Below, in pieces: positions 1 to 11,106 of a DNA stretch of 64,000 nucleotides. Origin of the DNA: Hyaloscypha bicolor E. Its lineage: Eukaryota > Ascomycota > Leotiomycetes > Helotiales > Hyaloscyphaceae. Positions within the stretch are counted from its first letter, which is position 1, and every line of letters starts with the position of its first letter. The position numbers and the translations under genes were made by a program. The stretch covers positions 1,241,247 to 1,305,246 of the forward strand of contig NW_020194575.1 in assembly GCF_002865645.1 (NCBI RefSeq), given 5' to 3'. The notes below the pieces were generated by a model, which worked only from the letters and a program-made list of their open reading frames with translations, was not told where the DNA came from and ran no database searches.

Positions 1-997
1 GTCCGACGGTAAGCTGCTGAATCCATTGAATTCCTCCCGTACCGCGATCACGTTCAACAGCCCCGTCTGGCTGACAGTAAAGGTTCCTCCGGGACTTACT
101 TCTCCGGTATCGGCACCTGTTGCGGCGTTGTACTCGAGCTGCGCGACGGTGGTCGTTACATTAAGTTGCTTTCCAATTGCTCTCAGACTGCAAGTTTTTT
201 TGGTGGGGTTGCGCAGGTAGAGGTTTGCAGTGTACATGGCACTCATGAATCGTACCAAGACATCATTCTCGGTGCAATTACTCAGAGCTGATTGGCGAGC
301 TGTGAAAGCTGATGAGGAGATGGGGTCGACAACGTCGGAAATTCGAGCAAGAATATTTGGTCTTTGAGCGGCAGCGAGAGCCTCACCCTCCGCTGTAAAT
401 GGGTACACGAGTATTGTTGCATAAACGGCAGTCCCGTTGGGAAGCTTTCCTGCAACCAAGTCCGCATATCTGAGGTTGGTACCCCCAACCGTCTGCCTTT
501 ATTAGCCCTTATACAACGCGAACATGGACCCTTAAAGATCTCACCTGGAAGAAGTAATCGGTATTCAGTAAGAGTCCATGGGTGCTCAAGATTTTGCGCA
601 GGAGATACGAGTAGCCACTAACAGGAGAATCGACAATCAGAGATTTACCTTTCAACTGGGCAACGCTGGTGATATTTGGGTTCGATGCGAGCACAAGATC
701 GGGACCCTGGTCCAATTGACCTATCACCGTGACGTTCTCGTTGGAATTCAGTCGCAGATTAACAGCATTGTCAATGGTGCCAGTTAAGATGTCGTAGCCG
801 CCGTTGAGAATCTGTGCATAAGCATAAGTTGAATTGGGTATTTGTTGATAGAGGACGTCCAATCCATACGCAGTGAAGAATCCCAGTTGGTTTGCAATCG
901 AGTACGTCGCGGTTTGCGTAAATGCACCGTAGTTCACGCTGTCCAAGCCACGAGCCTCAACAGCCGCAATGCAAAGGAAGATTAGGCGAAAGAGCAT
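1..997 (-). CDS. Secreted NMT1/SsuA-like substrate-binding protein (3' end outside the window)
   Basis: Reading on the minus strand, exon 1 (997-545) begins with a short hydrophobic leader (MLFRLIFLCIAAVEA) typical of a signal peptide. It continues with a periplasmic-binding-protein-II type fold signature: a region like YGLDVLYQQIPNSTY, then VTVIGQLDQGPDLVLASN and SVAQLKGKSLIVDSP, the pattern of NMT1/THI5/SsuA-like domains. A 52-nt intron (493-544) has a GTGAG donor and CAG acceptor. The frame resumes in exon 2 (492 to the edge) as TVGGTNLRYADLVAGKLPNG and stays open to base 1. Fungal secreted members of this fold have no settled role. The cytosolic Thi5 enzymes of thiamine synthesis lack a leader, so a thiamine function is not implied. 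It lies downstream of, and on the same strand as, the arabinofuranosidase. Fold assignment is fairly secure; substrate is unknown. Confidence 0.75.
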
Positions 998-1385
998 TGC
1001 GAAGTGCCGTATAGTGTAGTGTACGTGACTTAAGGCTGGAGTTTCAAATACAGCAGAATCGATCGAGGTTGAGTGCGGGTGTGGGTGCGAGTGGCCATTA
1101 AGGGTGAGCAGACAGAGTGCCAGGGTTGAGGGGCTGTGGGAGGGGTCGCGTCCTGCTTTGATGGGTGGCCGGGGATGCGCAGGCCCACAGCGACGGGGTC
1201 AGTCAGGGGGACGCACGGCGCGGAACCGAGGACGCGGCCACGGCCAAAAAGTAATCTAAATGACGGTGGCAGGCTCGCAGCGCTGACCCGGCAGACCCGG
1301 CAGACCCAGCAGAGGAAGCAAGCGAAGTGAGTATTGTAATTTGGAGGCTAATGCTACCCCGTTAATTTATAGTTAATTGTAGATG

Positions 1386-3586
1386 TCAAGTCGTGAAAAC
1401 AGCAACCTCCCAATTCTCCAGCTCAAATCCAAACTCTCCCGCGCTCCCCGCAACAAGCTCCACCTCTCTCTTTGCCACCACCTCCGTCGGTACCCCTTCG
1501 CCATCCAACATGTTAGCACTCAGCCCCTCCGGGGCACTCAATACCGTCAACCGTCCCGACGCACCCTTTGCTACACCTTCGAAGGTGATGTTGAATGGGA
1601 CCGAGGAAGTGGCGTTGTATATGGCAATCTTGAAGGTGTACTTTCCTTCTCCGGAGGTCCCGGCTACCCAGTATGCGGGCCCAAGCGGAGAGTCTGAGGT
1701 TATTGGAACTGTTGATGTGTAGCGGCTGTTGGAGAAGAGGTTAATTACATGCCAAGAGGTTGAGAGGACAGTCTGCGAAACGTCGGCGGTGAAGGAAATG
1801 AGGTCGGGCTATTTGTTTGAGGACTCATTAGCTGCTGCTGCTGGTTGTTGATAATGGCGGATTGTAAGATTCCAATACAAGAGAAGGAAAGGGAGTTGGA
1901 AGAAACAAAACTCATGAGTATAGATAGAGCAGAGCAGACTTACACTCCAGTTATAAGAATTCAAATTTTGGAACCCAGGAGCATAGCTCATGCCCACAAC
2001 TGCATCGCTATTTCTCTCTGCCCCAATACTCCAAATCGCCTCGCTCACAGCCCCAATCCAAACTGGTTGTGGAAACTTTGGTAGGTCCCAATTTACCCCC
2101 GCAAGTTGTCCATCTAGGTTCTCCTGCACAATAGCGTATTCGCCAATCAGAGTCTTGTATTCCCGTGAAGCGTGATCAAACTTGTCGAACATGCTCACGA
2201 GGGTATCTGGTCGTGAGTAGGTGTGGAAATCCGTCCAGGTAGCAGTTTCGCCGCTTCCTCCCACTGCTGTGTAGTCCCCAGTAGATGAAATTATTTTGAG
2301 ATTTGGATATGCTGCGGTGATGGCATCATAAAACATACTGAAGCGATATGCTGCGTAAGTGCTGCTTCCATTAGTGTAGAGGTTGTCTTCATTGCCAATT
2401 TCGACATATTTCAAAGCCCAAGGTTCAGGGTAGCCCAAAGAAGCGCGAAGAGCGCCGTAAGGCGTGGAAACCGGACCAAGGATGAATTCGAGTTCATTAA
2501 GTGTATCATCTACCCATGGTGCGAGGGCTTCAGCAGAGAGGATGTGGTCTGCATCACTACCGAGATACATTCCCGCCCATACAGCCAGGAGAGGTTCGAC
2601 CTCGAGATCAGTGCACCACTGGACATTATTAGTAAAGGGAATAAACGGGGATATCGAGTTATAGAGAGAAATATGTACGTTGAGATATTCGACAAGACCC
2701 AGTCCGTCGGTGTTGCCATAACCCCATGTACCTGGACGGCCGGGACGTTGGGTGAGAGGACCAATCGTCTCGTTCTACCTCCAGGGGTAGTGCCAGATGT
2801 CTCCCTCTCTGATAAAAAGTTAGTATTGGATAAATAATGTGTACCGAGTAATACGGACATGTTATTACCCCCTGGCATTCTAATAAAGCTGGGGTTGAGA
2901 GCTTTCAACGCCTCCATGAGCTCTGGTCGATTTCCATTCGGCCTGTTCTTGTACGTTGGTGGAAAGAGGCTGATCAAATTAAAGTTCACAGCTCCACTGC
3001 CGGGTTCAAATTCGATAACAAAGGTATTGTTGATGTTCGATGCCGCAAGGTTGGGCTCTAATTCGAATTTGTGCTCTACCCATTTACCGGGCTGGCAAGA
3101 CGATGGGATCTCTACACTGGCAAAAACATCGTCGGTTAGGTTCGATTGAAGTTTCACCGTGAAATCTCCTTTGTATGAGCCCAGTGCCCAGAAGCTGCCG
3201 GTGTACTTCTGAGGTTTGACATCGATACCCCACCATCCGGGGTTGAGCAGCCCAATTTTGGCGTGGCTTGAGAGAGGTCCGGGAGCTACATTGATTGAAG
3301 TCGGAAGTGCAGAGGAGAGTGGTATTGACGTGTTCTGCAGAGCAAAGACTGCATTTCCAACTGGTACCCATGGCTCAAGAGTTGATGGAAATGCTCTGCT
3401 TCCTTGGAATGCTCGGTTATTTATCAACTCTGCATATATGCCCCCATCTCCAGAGTGATTAATATCCTCGAACATAAGCCCATACATAAGTGGAGATGAT
3501 GCATTACCGCCGGTACTTGAGACTTTGAGGTTAATAGCACTAGCAATACCAGCCAGAAACGGCAGAGAAAATATTTGTAGGATCAT
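1386..3586 (-). CDS. GH51 alpha-L-arabinofuranosidase, secreted, four exons, one in-frame stop
   Basis: Exons are 3586-2859, 2808-2679, 2618-1944 and 1808-1386, with introns of 50, 60 and 135 nt; their phases fit one frame and give about 651 codons, normal for fungal GH51. The protein starts with a signal peptide (MILQIFSLPFLAGIASA), then the N-terminal GH51 region (LMYGLMFEDINHSGDGGIYAE), FIRMPGGNN, WGYGNTDGLGLVEYLN, WAGMYLGSD, the acid/base glutamate motif VEIGNED and the nucleophile motif TLIGEYA, ending with a beta-sandwich domain. Such enzymes remove arabinose side chains from arabinan and arabinoxylan outside the cell. An in-frame TAG (2775-2777) sits where the family has Trp in the W-NETIGPL motif. 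The first intron's donor is weak (GTCCGT) although its branch site (TACTAAC) and acceptor are good. A TATA-like box lies at 3641-3647. It may be a recent pseudogene, or splicing may remove the stop at the cost of conserved residues. Confidence 0.88.
2775..2777 (-). other. In-frame TAG in the GH51 gene
   Basis: In the exon frame fixed by conserved residues on both sides (EGDIWHYPWR before, NETIGPLTQRPG after), this codon reads TAG. Homologues generally have tryptophan here, so a TGG to TAG change is inferred. On the + strand that is CCA to CTA, a CpA to TpA change, the class made by RIP. The nearest downstream splice escape would use this TAG as an acceptor, deleting about 11 residues. Confidence 0.75.
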
Positions 3587-3640
3587 CTTAATAAAATTGA
3601 ACAGGAGTTGTTCTACTAACTAGCCACAGTCGAGGTGGTG

Positions 3641-3647
3641 TTATATA
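3641..3647 (-). promoter_or_regulatory. TATA-like box of the GH51 gene
   Basis: The minus strand reads TATATAA about 55 bases upstream of the start codon at 3586, within a plain AT-rich leader. Placement fits a core promoter with a short leader. Assignment rests on motif and position only. Confidence 0.45.
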
Positions 3648-3659
3648 GACTTAAGGTAA

Positions 3660-4890
3660 TTCCCTAAAGCGTCATACCCCTCAATTGAAGTCACGTCAAT
3701 GCGGTCCCAATTTCTTCCCCGAGGTATATTTCTTCGCCCCTGTAGAAGAGATATTAACCCGGAAATACTACTGTTCAAGCAAAGCACAAAACGCACTAGA
3801 AATTACGAGATGAGGCACCGGGCTGCATGTCGTCACTTGGATGCCGGGCGGGTCCATCGAGTGCTGGATGCTGATTGAAGCGCATATTAAATGTATGCTC
3901 GCTTGCCGGTAGTGTGTAAATAACGTAGCAGCGGAATAGTTGTGAGGCTAAGTCTCTCAATATGGGAGAAGATCCGGCGCCAGTCGAGGGAGGGCCGCAG
4001 TATCCACCAATCACCGCGTCGGATTCAACAAGATCTTCGCTTGGCCCTTTTGAGTAGTACGGTTTGTACCGGCGGCTCTGAATTCATGATTGGCTAACCC
4101 GGGGGGTTCGGGGAATCCGGGGAAGTTGGGGGAGTCGGGGAAAGCAGGGGTAACACATCGAACAGCGGAGAGAGGCCGTGGTTCGGCGTAACGTTAGTCG
4201 GGTTCCTGTTACCCTCCTGGTCAGAGCTGCGAAGGGGAATCCGGCTAGTATTGGTAGATGGGACGAACGGGTACCACATCCAAGAATTTACAGAAGTACT
4301 CGCGCTGTATCACGCGGGAAAAGCAAGAGGGGCCGAGCGCGACGAACCAGCACCAGACCGTAAGATAAATGATGCTCTGGTCGAGTCCATTTCCTTCGGC
4401 CCTTTACGTCTGATACACTCGGTGATGCCTCACATCGCCAAGCAATGATTTTGGATCATGACGAGCCTGAGAAGCTGCTACATCTTTAGATAGCAACCCC
4501 CAGCATGAGCGCGTATGCAGGAGCAGATACTGAACTCATTGGACCTTCGTATATCTATGCGACACTCGCTTAACTGTGCGGGGTCGCTTAATTGGTTCAG
4601 GGGAGCTGCCAAAGGCTGACTGGGGACGATGCACTGTAGATCCGCAGCCAGAAATGAAATTTGCTGGGCCAGTGGATAATTATTGAAAGCACATGTCTCA
4701 GAAGAGATTTCATTATAACGATCGAATGGGAAATCATCCTAAAAGTCACATGCTCTCGCGGCACCACTTCGGCGCCCCCTATCTCAGCCACCAATACACG
4801 GAAGAAAACTCGTTGCGATGCCATGAGAAGCACATGTCAGAGAAACTAAGTCATTTTGGTGCTGTTGATCTTTGGAATCTATTATTGTAA
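3660..4890. other. Intergenic stretch without a recognisable gene
   Basis: Short overlapping frames exist on both strands (none above about 85 codons), with no family signature, leader peptide or splice-supported extension. A run of gggg/cggg-rich direct repeats occurs near 4097-4150. Nothing else is identified. Confidence 0.5.
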
Positions 4891-4897
4891 TTCACAT

Positions 4898-5116
4898 TCA
4901 CCGATTGGCATTACCCGTGTTTATCAACACAGGTGATATGCTTAGTGCTAAAGGATCGAGTGGGAGGGGAGGAGAGGGAATGTACCAGCAGGGATTGGAG
5001 TATTGGTTGAGCTTGGAATTGGCTTGCACTTGGAGTTCTGGGGCAGGAGCGGAGGCCAGCAAGCTGAGGCAGCTGAACATCAAGATGGCTGAGATGATTG
5101 AGCCGGTGAATTGCAT
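4898..5116 (-). CDS. Possible small secreted protein
   Basis: A 72-codon frame starting at 5116 encodes MQFTGSIISAILMFSCLSLL followed by ASAPAPELQ, a clear secretory leader with an Ala-x-Ala type cleavage region, then a short mature part with a single Cys and a proline-rich segment (PSPPLPLDP). The frame is open upstream to 5248, but the internal Met places the leader at the N terminus and is preferred. The mature peptide would be only about 50 residues and matches no family I know. The 3' end could instead be an intron leading to another exon. A leaky non-coding frame is the alternative; the leader is the only real support. Confidence 0.35.
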   Translation of the reverse strand: MQFTGSIISAILMFSCLSLLASAPAPELQVQANSKLNQYSNPCWYIPSPPLPLDPLALSISPVLINTGNANR

Positions 5117-5119
5117 ATT

Positions 5120-6598
5120 GGTTGTTTGAGAGAGAAGTGAAATGTTTGATATGGTCTTATTTGGTGGTTGAAGATGAGATAGTGGGAGGTTAGTGAGGAG
5201 TTTTGAGTTGGACGCTGGGTGGAGAGGACTGACGGGCTGGAAGGGCATTCTTTAATACATATCTGAGAAGTCAAAGGAATGTAAACTAAGCAAACTCTGA
5301 ACCATAACTAGAAGATAGCAGCTAGTTGAGAATATTAAAATTCTGTGTGAGACGTTGGAGAGGTCGAAGGATGACAAGCAAAGCCTCTAGCAAGCGCGAT
5401 TGAGAGGCGGCGACGTATTTTACGGGCGCAACATACTTTCAATGCACTTCCGAGTGAAATCTCGGACCACGAATGCCAGCACTTTCATATGAAAATTAAA
5501 AGCGGAGTTTCTGCAGACATGGGTATTATGACTTTCTCTCTTTGTGCTTCGTATTCGGTTCATAAACTTGCCACTCTTACTCAGGCGCTGACCACCCTCG
5601 GCTCACTCTCGGCTCAGCCTGCTGGCCTGAGAGGCCAGAGCATCCCGACCCGCCCCGACCGGCCTTTGAGTAGCCCTTGAGTAATCACAATTTACAAACA
5701 CAGCATATAATTACGATTTGACCACCTATAGAAGTTTATAAAGCCATAGACCGGATACTCTCGCTTTGAAATCAAACAATTAATCCATCCATCCCTGGGG
5801 TATTCTATCTTATCACTCGCGTGTTATTTGTTCTACTTTGGTCACTGTAATAGACTGTCTCCGGAGCTTGTACAATGCTTGTTTAATCTAACTCCAATAC
5901 ATGGGATATCCATTTTTATTAGAACTTGTACAAGGATAAGGTATTAGTACTAATATTAGTACCCAGCCATGCCATGAAGCTTAGGATTATATTGTTAACC
6001 TTTCTTTCTATCCCAAGAAATTCAACTCGACTCGACTCGACCTTGAAATTAGTTAATCGTTGTCCCATTTGTTAATTCTCTTCACAACTGCTTCTCGACT
6101 ACCTGTTCTTATTCAAGAAAATCGATAAAGGGTACCCAAGCATTTCTAGAAACTTGACTCCCCTATAACCAGTTTTATTCCTCCGTTCTTGCCTATTTAG
6201 CTCCGATAATCTACGCCTGCCTAAGTTGTTCATTGTCGCTTTTTAATACCATTTATATAAAAGTAAGAGTTTGCATAGAATCCCGAATGAGATTCTCATA
6301 CAGAGTTTTGTCTACTCTGAGTTCATGCGGTGGAAAATATAATTAGGTTTTCAATCGAACTTGTTAAGAGTACTCTCAGCTTCAAATCGCGATCACTTAA
6401 GAGAATTCAGGAAAGCAATGAATTGGCTTGAACAAAAGTATATTCAAGCTCTAGTCTAATATCATATGTGCGTGTTGCACTCCGTGTTCTGCATTGCAGT
6501 CAAATCTAAAACACCAAAAAATGCCATCAGACCCGTCTAACCCATGCCGAACTCCTCGCTGTGCAACACCAGTCCTCTTACAATCGATAGTCGAACAC
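5120..6598. other. Intergenic stretch, no gene seen
   Basis: About 1.5 kb with no frame longer than 65 codons and no family signature. It contains a minor ctcga tandem repeat (near 6027-6042). It probably includes the 3' untranslated region of the cupredoxin gene next to it on the minus strand. Confidence 0.5.
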
Positions 6599-7600
6599 TT
6601 AAGCTGACCAAGCAACTACTCTCCGCCCCTTAATGGTATGTACAGAAGGAGCAGCCACGGCTGCCTTGTGTGTAGAGGAAGAGGTGGTCGTGGTTGACAT
6701 GCTGCTTCCACCGGTCGAAAGGGTCTTGGCGACGGGGGTGTAGGCTGCTGGCGTGGACACCTTCCCTGTGCCGTAAGCAGTGCTGGAAGTCGAAGTAGCA
6801 GTTGCAGTAGCCCTAGCAAGGAATTCGGGGAATTTGCCGGCAGCGTTAATACCAAGAACCATTCCCTTTTGGCAGTGAGACACCTTCACGGTTTGCGCGC
6901 AGTAAAACCAAAGCGGGGTGTTGACCTTGACTTCGAACTCCCTGAAGATGATACCGGTGTGGTTCTGGTTGTTGAATTGGTTGAACCCGGTATTGAATCC
7001 TCCGTCCTTGGGGGAGCAGGGCTTATCGAAGGTGGATTCGGTGACGGTGTGGTTGGTGCTGTTGAAGTCGAAGCGGATGATGTCTCCGATTGCGGCGTCG
7101 ATGTTGTTCCCGGCATATTTGAGCTCGCCATCAGCGCCGACAATGACGTTGTGGGTTTTCATTGCGCTGTAGGAGGAGCTTGTGGAAGTTGTGCTGTAAG
7201 GGAGTTGAGGGACCCAGGTTGGCTTGACATCAGTCTTTGTCGAGGTGATTGTCGTTGTAGCTCCGTTGACGATCTGGACATTGATGTTGATGATGATCAC
7301 GTTGACAGTGTCGTTCTCGTAGATCGCGACAGTGCAGTCGTGGCTAGGAGAGCCTGTGGGATAAACCCAAACGGAGGTCGTGGACCCGGAGTAGTCGACA
7401 GATGTGACAGAGCCGCCATAGGTAGTAACATATGGAGAAGGGTTGCCCCGGGCGTTTGCTGGGACATAGGTGTTTCCTCCGTGAGGAGGTGCTGTGACGG
7501 TGACCGTTTGAGTGACAGTGGTTGGGTTGGCATCAGTGCAGACGGCAGCGGAAGCGACTGCGAAAAATGCGCTGAGCGTTGGGATGGTGGAGAATTTCAT
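6599..7600 (-). CDS. Secreted cupredoxin-domain (serine/threonine-rich) protein
   Basis: A single-exon protein of 333 residues starting at 7600. The frame is open 26 codons further upstream, but the Met at 7600 begins a canonical signal peptide (MKFSTIPTLSAFFAVASAAV). A Thr/Val-rich segment (TVTQTVTVTAPP) follows, then from about residue 145 a plastocyanin-like fold: THNVIVG with the first ligand His, IGDIIRFDF, HTVTESTFDKPC, and a C-terminal copper-site segment FYCAQTVKVSHCQKGMV with Cys, His and Met. The last 70 residues are Ser/Thr/Ala-rich, suited to heavy O-glycosylation or cell-wall attachment. Fungal homologues are called extracellular serine-rich proteins, with copper or superoxide-related roles suspected but mostly untested. 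Its promoter lies upstream at about 7795. Confidence 0.85.
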   Translation of the reverse strand: MKFSTIPTLSAFFAVASAAVCTDANPTTVTQTVTVTAPPHGGNTYVPANARGNPSPYVTTYGGSVTSVDYSGSTTSVWVYPTGSPSHDCTVAIYENDTVNVIIININVQIVNGATTTITSTKTDVKPTWVPQLPYSTTSTSSSYSAMKTHNVIVGADGELKYAGNNIDAAIGDIIRFDFNSTNHTVTESTFDKPCSPKDGGFNTGFNQFNNQNHTGIIFREFEVKVNTPLWFYCAQTVKVSHCQKGMVLGINAAGKFPEFLARATATATSTSSTAYGTGKVSTPAAYTPVAKTLSTGGSSMSTTTTSSSTHKAAVAAPSVHTIKGRRVVAWSA

Positions 7601-7794
7601 GTTGGAAGAAAAAAAGGGATAATAGAAGACTGTAATGGACGAAAGTAGAAAGCAAAGAAGAAAAATTGGAAGATCCAAGTAGAGAAAAGATCTAAAGATG
7701 GTGTCAAGGAAAAGACAAGATAGGAAAGATAGGAAATGAGAAGACTGTATGAGATAAAGAGATGAGGAGAAGCAGAGAGCGGATATCCAAACGT

Positions 7795-7802
7795 CTTTAT
7801 AC
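7795..7802 (-). promoter_or_regulatory. TATA-like box and pyrimidine-rich leader of the cupredoxin gene
   Basis: The minus strand reads GTATAAAG about 195 bases before the start codon at 7600. The stretch between is strongly pyrimidine-rich (CTTCTCC, TCTTTCC and TTTTTCTTCC runs), as in leaders of strongly expressed fungal genes. This argues that the short Cys-containing frames at 7800-8035 are promoter or upstream sequence, not a gene. Confidence 0.5.
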
Positions 7803-8588
7803 AGCTCTGATTACAGTCGCCATCTGCATTTGCCATGCAGGTCCTAAGCTGAGCATCTGCTGTGCCTAAGGCACATTGGCCGCTGGACACAAATATCAGT
7901 ACACTCATGAGGCTGTGTTTCAGCATCTGAGATTGCCGGGAGCGCCACAACGGCGGGGAGAGAACGGAAGACCAGAGGTGGGTAAGCCGAGGAAGGCGTC
8001 TTGCAGGTATCGCGCTTATTCCAAGTGATTGGCATTCCAAATGCTGAGTTTGGTTGGTGTAAACCGCAAGGGAGGATGACGTTGGCAGCTCAAGAGCTTA
8101 CTGTATCTTTTGTTTTGGTGGTCGGAAAGATTTGATCGCTCAGCCCGGTGGCTGACCTGCATTTGTGCTACCTCACAGCTGTCGGCAATGACGCCACCTA
8201 CGCCGGCCTTCTCCGCCGTGCCCAAACGTCGGCAGGATGAAAAATACAGATGAGATATGATTGGACGATTGATTTAGATGGAAAACTTGGCTCGTCGGCC
8301 GCGATGCTTTGACTGGCCCGACTCTGCGTGCACCGCCAGCTCCACCAGCCACTGGGCCCTCGGCAAAGTTGTTCTCAGACCTTCAGCCCCACGGCACACT
8401 TCGGAAACTGACCGGGCCGATGAGAGCGGCGCCAGGAATATGGGACCAAAATAAGAGGCAAAATGCAAAGAGTGATGCTGATGTATTCAGTTGGCTTTCG
8501 GAGCCATGGATTCTCACCCATATACTCAGTATCGGCGCCGTGGAGTCCGAGATTGGTGTAAAGAAGAACTTGAGCTAGCTAGCCAAGC
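7803..8588. other. Upstream/intergenic region, no supported gene
   Basis: Several overlapping frames of 60-150 codons occur on both strands here, but none has a leader, family motif or consistent splice extension. The minus-strand frames near 7844-8040 are Cys-containing but are crossed by the cupredoxin promoter. Confidence 0.4.
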
Positions 8589-8589
8589 T

Positions 8590-9559
8590 CAAGATACTAC
8601 ACCAAGACGTCTCACCAGATAGTTGTTGATGACAAGAACACTGGTCATCTGAGCCAGGCATTGGAAAAAGAAGCCGTGACACATACATTGCCTATATGTT
8701 AGGTGCATAAGCAACTGGATGAGATTGCTGACTTTCTGGGATCGCTCAAGTTTAGTTTGTTTGTGGATTTGCATGAACTCTTCTCGAGTTGTGATGTGAC
8801 ACGTCGGGTGGGCGTGAAGCCTCTCAAGGATTTTCAGGCCTGCGGGATGTGTTAGCCCATGCTTTGACATGAGATGATCGTCTGGAAAGTCTACCTTTGG
8901 CATCACGAGCTTGGTTAATAAGTCGACGTGGAGATTCTTAAAGCCAGGGGCTCCTAATCGGTAAGAGTATTGCTATAACGGCTTGCAGAGTGAGGACAAG
9001 ACGCCACTGAATGGCAGCGGGCCGAATTAGCTTCCATAACCTGCCCCTCTTGCCGCAGCCTGCATTTATCAATCATTCTGACTATGGTGTGCGAGAGCAG
9101 AGTTCTTACATATCCGATGCAAATGACGAATCCATGAGAACTAACTATGCGGCCGCAATGCGCAGCAGAAGCAATCTCTGACTGGTATGTTGAAACGATG
9201 GAGGTGATCCATCCAATGCTAACACTCATGAATTGAGCTACCAACAACATGTGCACCGAATCAGCTTGAAGCGCTGCTGAAACGATGGATATAACGCAGA
9301 TGATCTGAATCTCGTAAGTTAAAGTAATCCGCAAGATGCGTAATTATCCAACAGCCAATTGCACCACCGCTGCAGTTTATATCGTTAATGGCTCCTGTGA
9401 TAGGTGAGCCGTTGGCACTGCATAAGCAATGCCAAGGTGGGAAAAGAAAGAGGGGAGACCGATCACCGAACCCATGATTGCTGAGTTGGAGCCATATGTG
9501 AAAGATCCCAAGGCCACGAAGAAGGTCACAGCAAAAGTTGTAACTGTTCCCTCTGGCAC
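8590..9559 (-). pseudogene. Decayed MFS sugar-transporter pseudogene
   Basis: Three frames on the minus strand carry successive pieces of a fungal sugar-porter family protein. 9559 onward gives FVALGSFTYGSNSAIMGSV and LPSFFSHLGIAYA (first membrane helix and loop), then in another frame SPITGAINDINCSGGAIGCW. 9334 onward gives IQIICVISIVSAALQADSVH and SIVSTYQSEIASA with SHGFVICIGY (helices 3-5). 8906 onward gives GLKILERLHAHP, EEFMQIHKQTKLE and FFFQCLAQMTSVLVINNY (central loop and helix 7). Order and spacing match the family, but stops and frameshifts separate the pieces and the C-terminal half is missing. Base composition is ordinary, so this is slow decay, not dense RIP. It cannot encode a transporter. 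Confidence 0.8.
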
Positions 9560-9569
9560 CAGCTGTCAT

Positions 9570-11106
9570 TATATATGTTGGGATGTTCCGATATCGCTAG
9601 AATATTCAAGACTTTGAGTTTTGGAAAGGTGGTGGCGAGTCTCGAACTGGAATGGAAAGCAAACAATCCCAAGATCGTCCACAATGGTATTGCTGTCTGA
9701 GATGATTTTCAAATAGAACCTCTCGTGCTCTTCCTCGTGTTTGCTCCACATTTCTCCGCACTTTTTCCAAGTGATATGCGACGATGTCTATCTCTTGCCA
9801 GGCCTAGGACAGATGGCACAGGAATTGTGTCTCTTTGCACGGCGGGTAAATATTTGGAACACCGAAGTGGAGATAATATGTTGGAGGAAGGAGCACAAAG
9901 ACCGTCAGAACTTGCCCAGTAATCCCAGCCAAGTTGCCACGTTCCCCATCCCCATTTCCTTCTTATCCCATCTCTGGCAAACGATCGGAAAGTGTGCTGC
10001 TTACGGTCCCCGCATCTGACGATCTTACCCAACCCTCAACCCCGCATTGTTGTTGCAAAAACATTAATTCAAGAGAATACGGTAAACATTGCTCGTCATG
10101 ATTTCGATCGACGCTTCTGCTAGATTTTGGGGCACCTTTGCAGATTGGGGGGGAGGGGGGGCTGCAGTTATTCGCATACCTGGTATGCGCCGGGGACATA
10201 GCTGATACTTGAGGACAGAGCGTTGAGAGACGGAATGATTGAAAATTTGCATGTCGCGACCCGTAGGTGATATCGACCAGGAGCCATGTCCTTTTGATAT
10301 TTCGTTGCCTCAATGTATGTTGATGCTGGGAGAGAAAAGGTGTTCGGAGAAAGGCTGATGGCGGGTGAGACCGGCCCGGCTGCCTTGAATCATTTAGCGA
10401 AGCACGTGATGACCCCTTTTCGTTCCTCGTTAGTCGAGTCCGCTTTTGTAAGTGAGGAAGGAATAAAAACAAAACCTCTTTTGTTTACTATATCAAGTAA
10501 ACAAGTCTAACAGCAAGTACGTACTTCTAAATGAATCTTTCCATGCGAAGATTCCCTCGACCAAACGCAATAAGAGAAGGCGAAGCTGTTGTTCCCCTTA
10601 CCCATTTCGAGGTCCAAGGAGGTGTGTTACATTCGACACATTGAGGATCAGGATTCAGTCTTTGAATATGTATTCAAATTGAAACTTGTTCATTGAGGAT
10701 TATGGTAGCTGGGAGGAGGCGGAGGTAAATCACGTGGTTATTTCATTCGTTTAGCCAGACAAGGGGTTCGTTCTATTTTTGTATGGCTGCTTATTCATTC
10801 ATCTCTCTGTAAGGCACGGAGAATTCGATAATCCGCTTTCCTCAGGCACAAGGAACCATTTTTATTGGCCAGCGTTAAGTGTCGCCCCCAATTTCACGAG
10901 CTTTGAGATGTGATTGGTCGCCAAATACGCAGATACGCTGTCCAACCACGGCGTTGTAAGTGGAGTCGGAGCCTTCATGCCTTTGGACGCGACCTCTCTT
11001 TTCTTCCCATCGCAACCCTCGATTCCCATCTGCCAATGTGCCATACATGTAGAGATCCCCATCTGTTCGACGCCAGGGACGCCTCAACTTGCTACTGCAC
11101 CTCATA
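9570..11106. other. Intergenic stretch, no gene recognised
   Basis: Frames of up to 169 codons occur on the minus strand (9963-10472), but they lack family motifs and overlap equally long frames on the other strand. The last few hundred bases are likely promoter and leader for the transcription-factor gene starting at 11107. I see no RNA gene here. Confidence 0.45.

Noticed and set aside
6869..7648. A 259-codon open frame on the + strand
   Set aside because: It is antisense to the cupredoxin gene, rich in Val/Asp/Gly from its codon shadow, and has no motif.
7844..8040. Cys-containing minus-strand frames that might be a small secreted protein
   Set aside because: No leader peptide and they lie upstream of the TATA-like box of the cupredoxin gene.
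9625..9660. A possible tRNA-like B box (minus strand GTTCGAGAC)
   Set aside because: No matching A box or acceptor stem at the right distance.
9963..10472. A 169-codon minus-strand frame
   Set aside because: Low-complexity charged sequence, no family motif, overlapping frames on the other strand.
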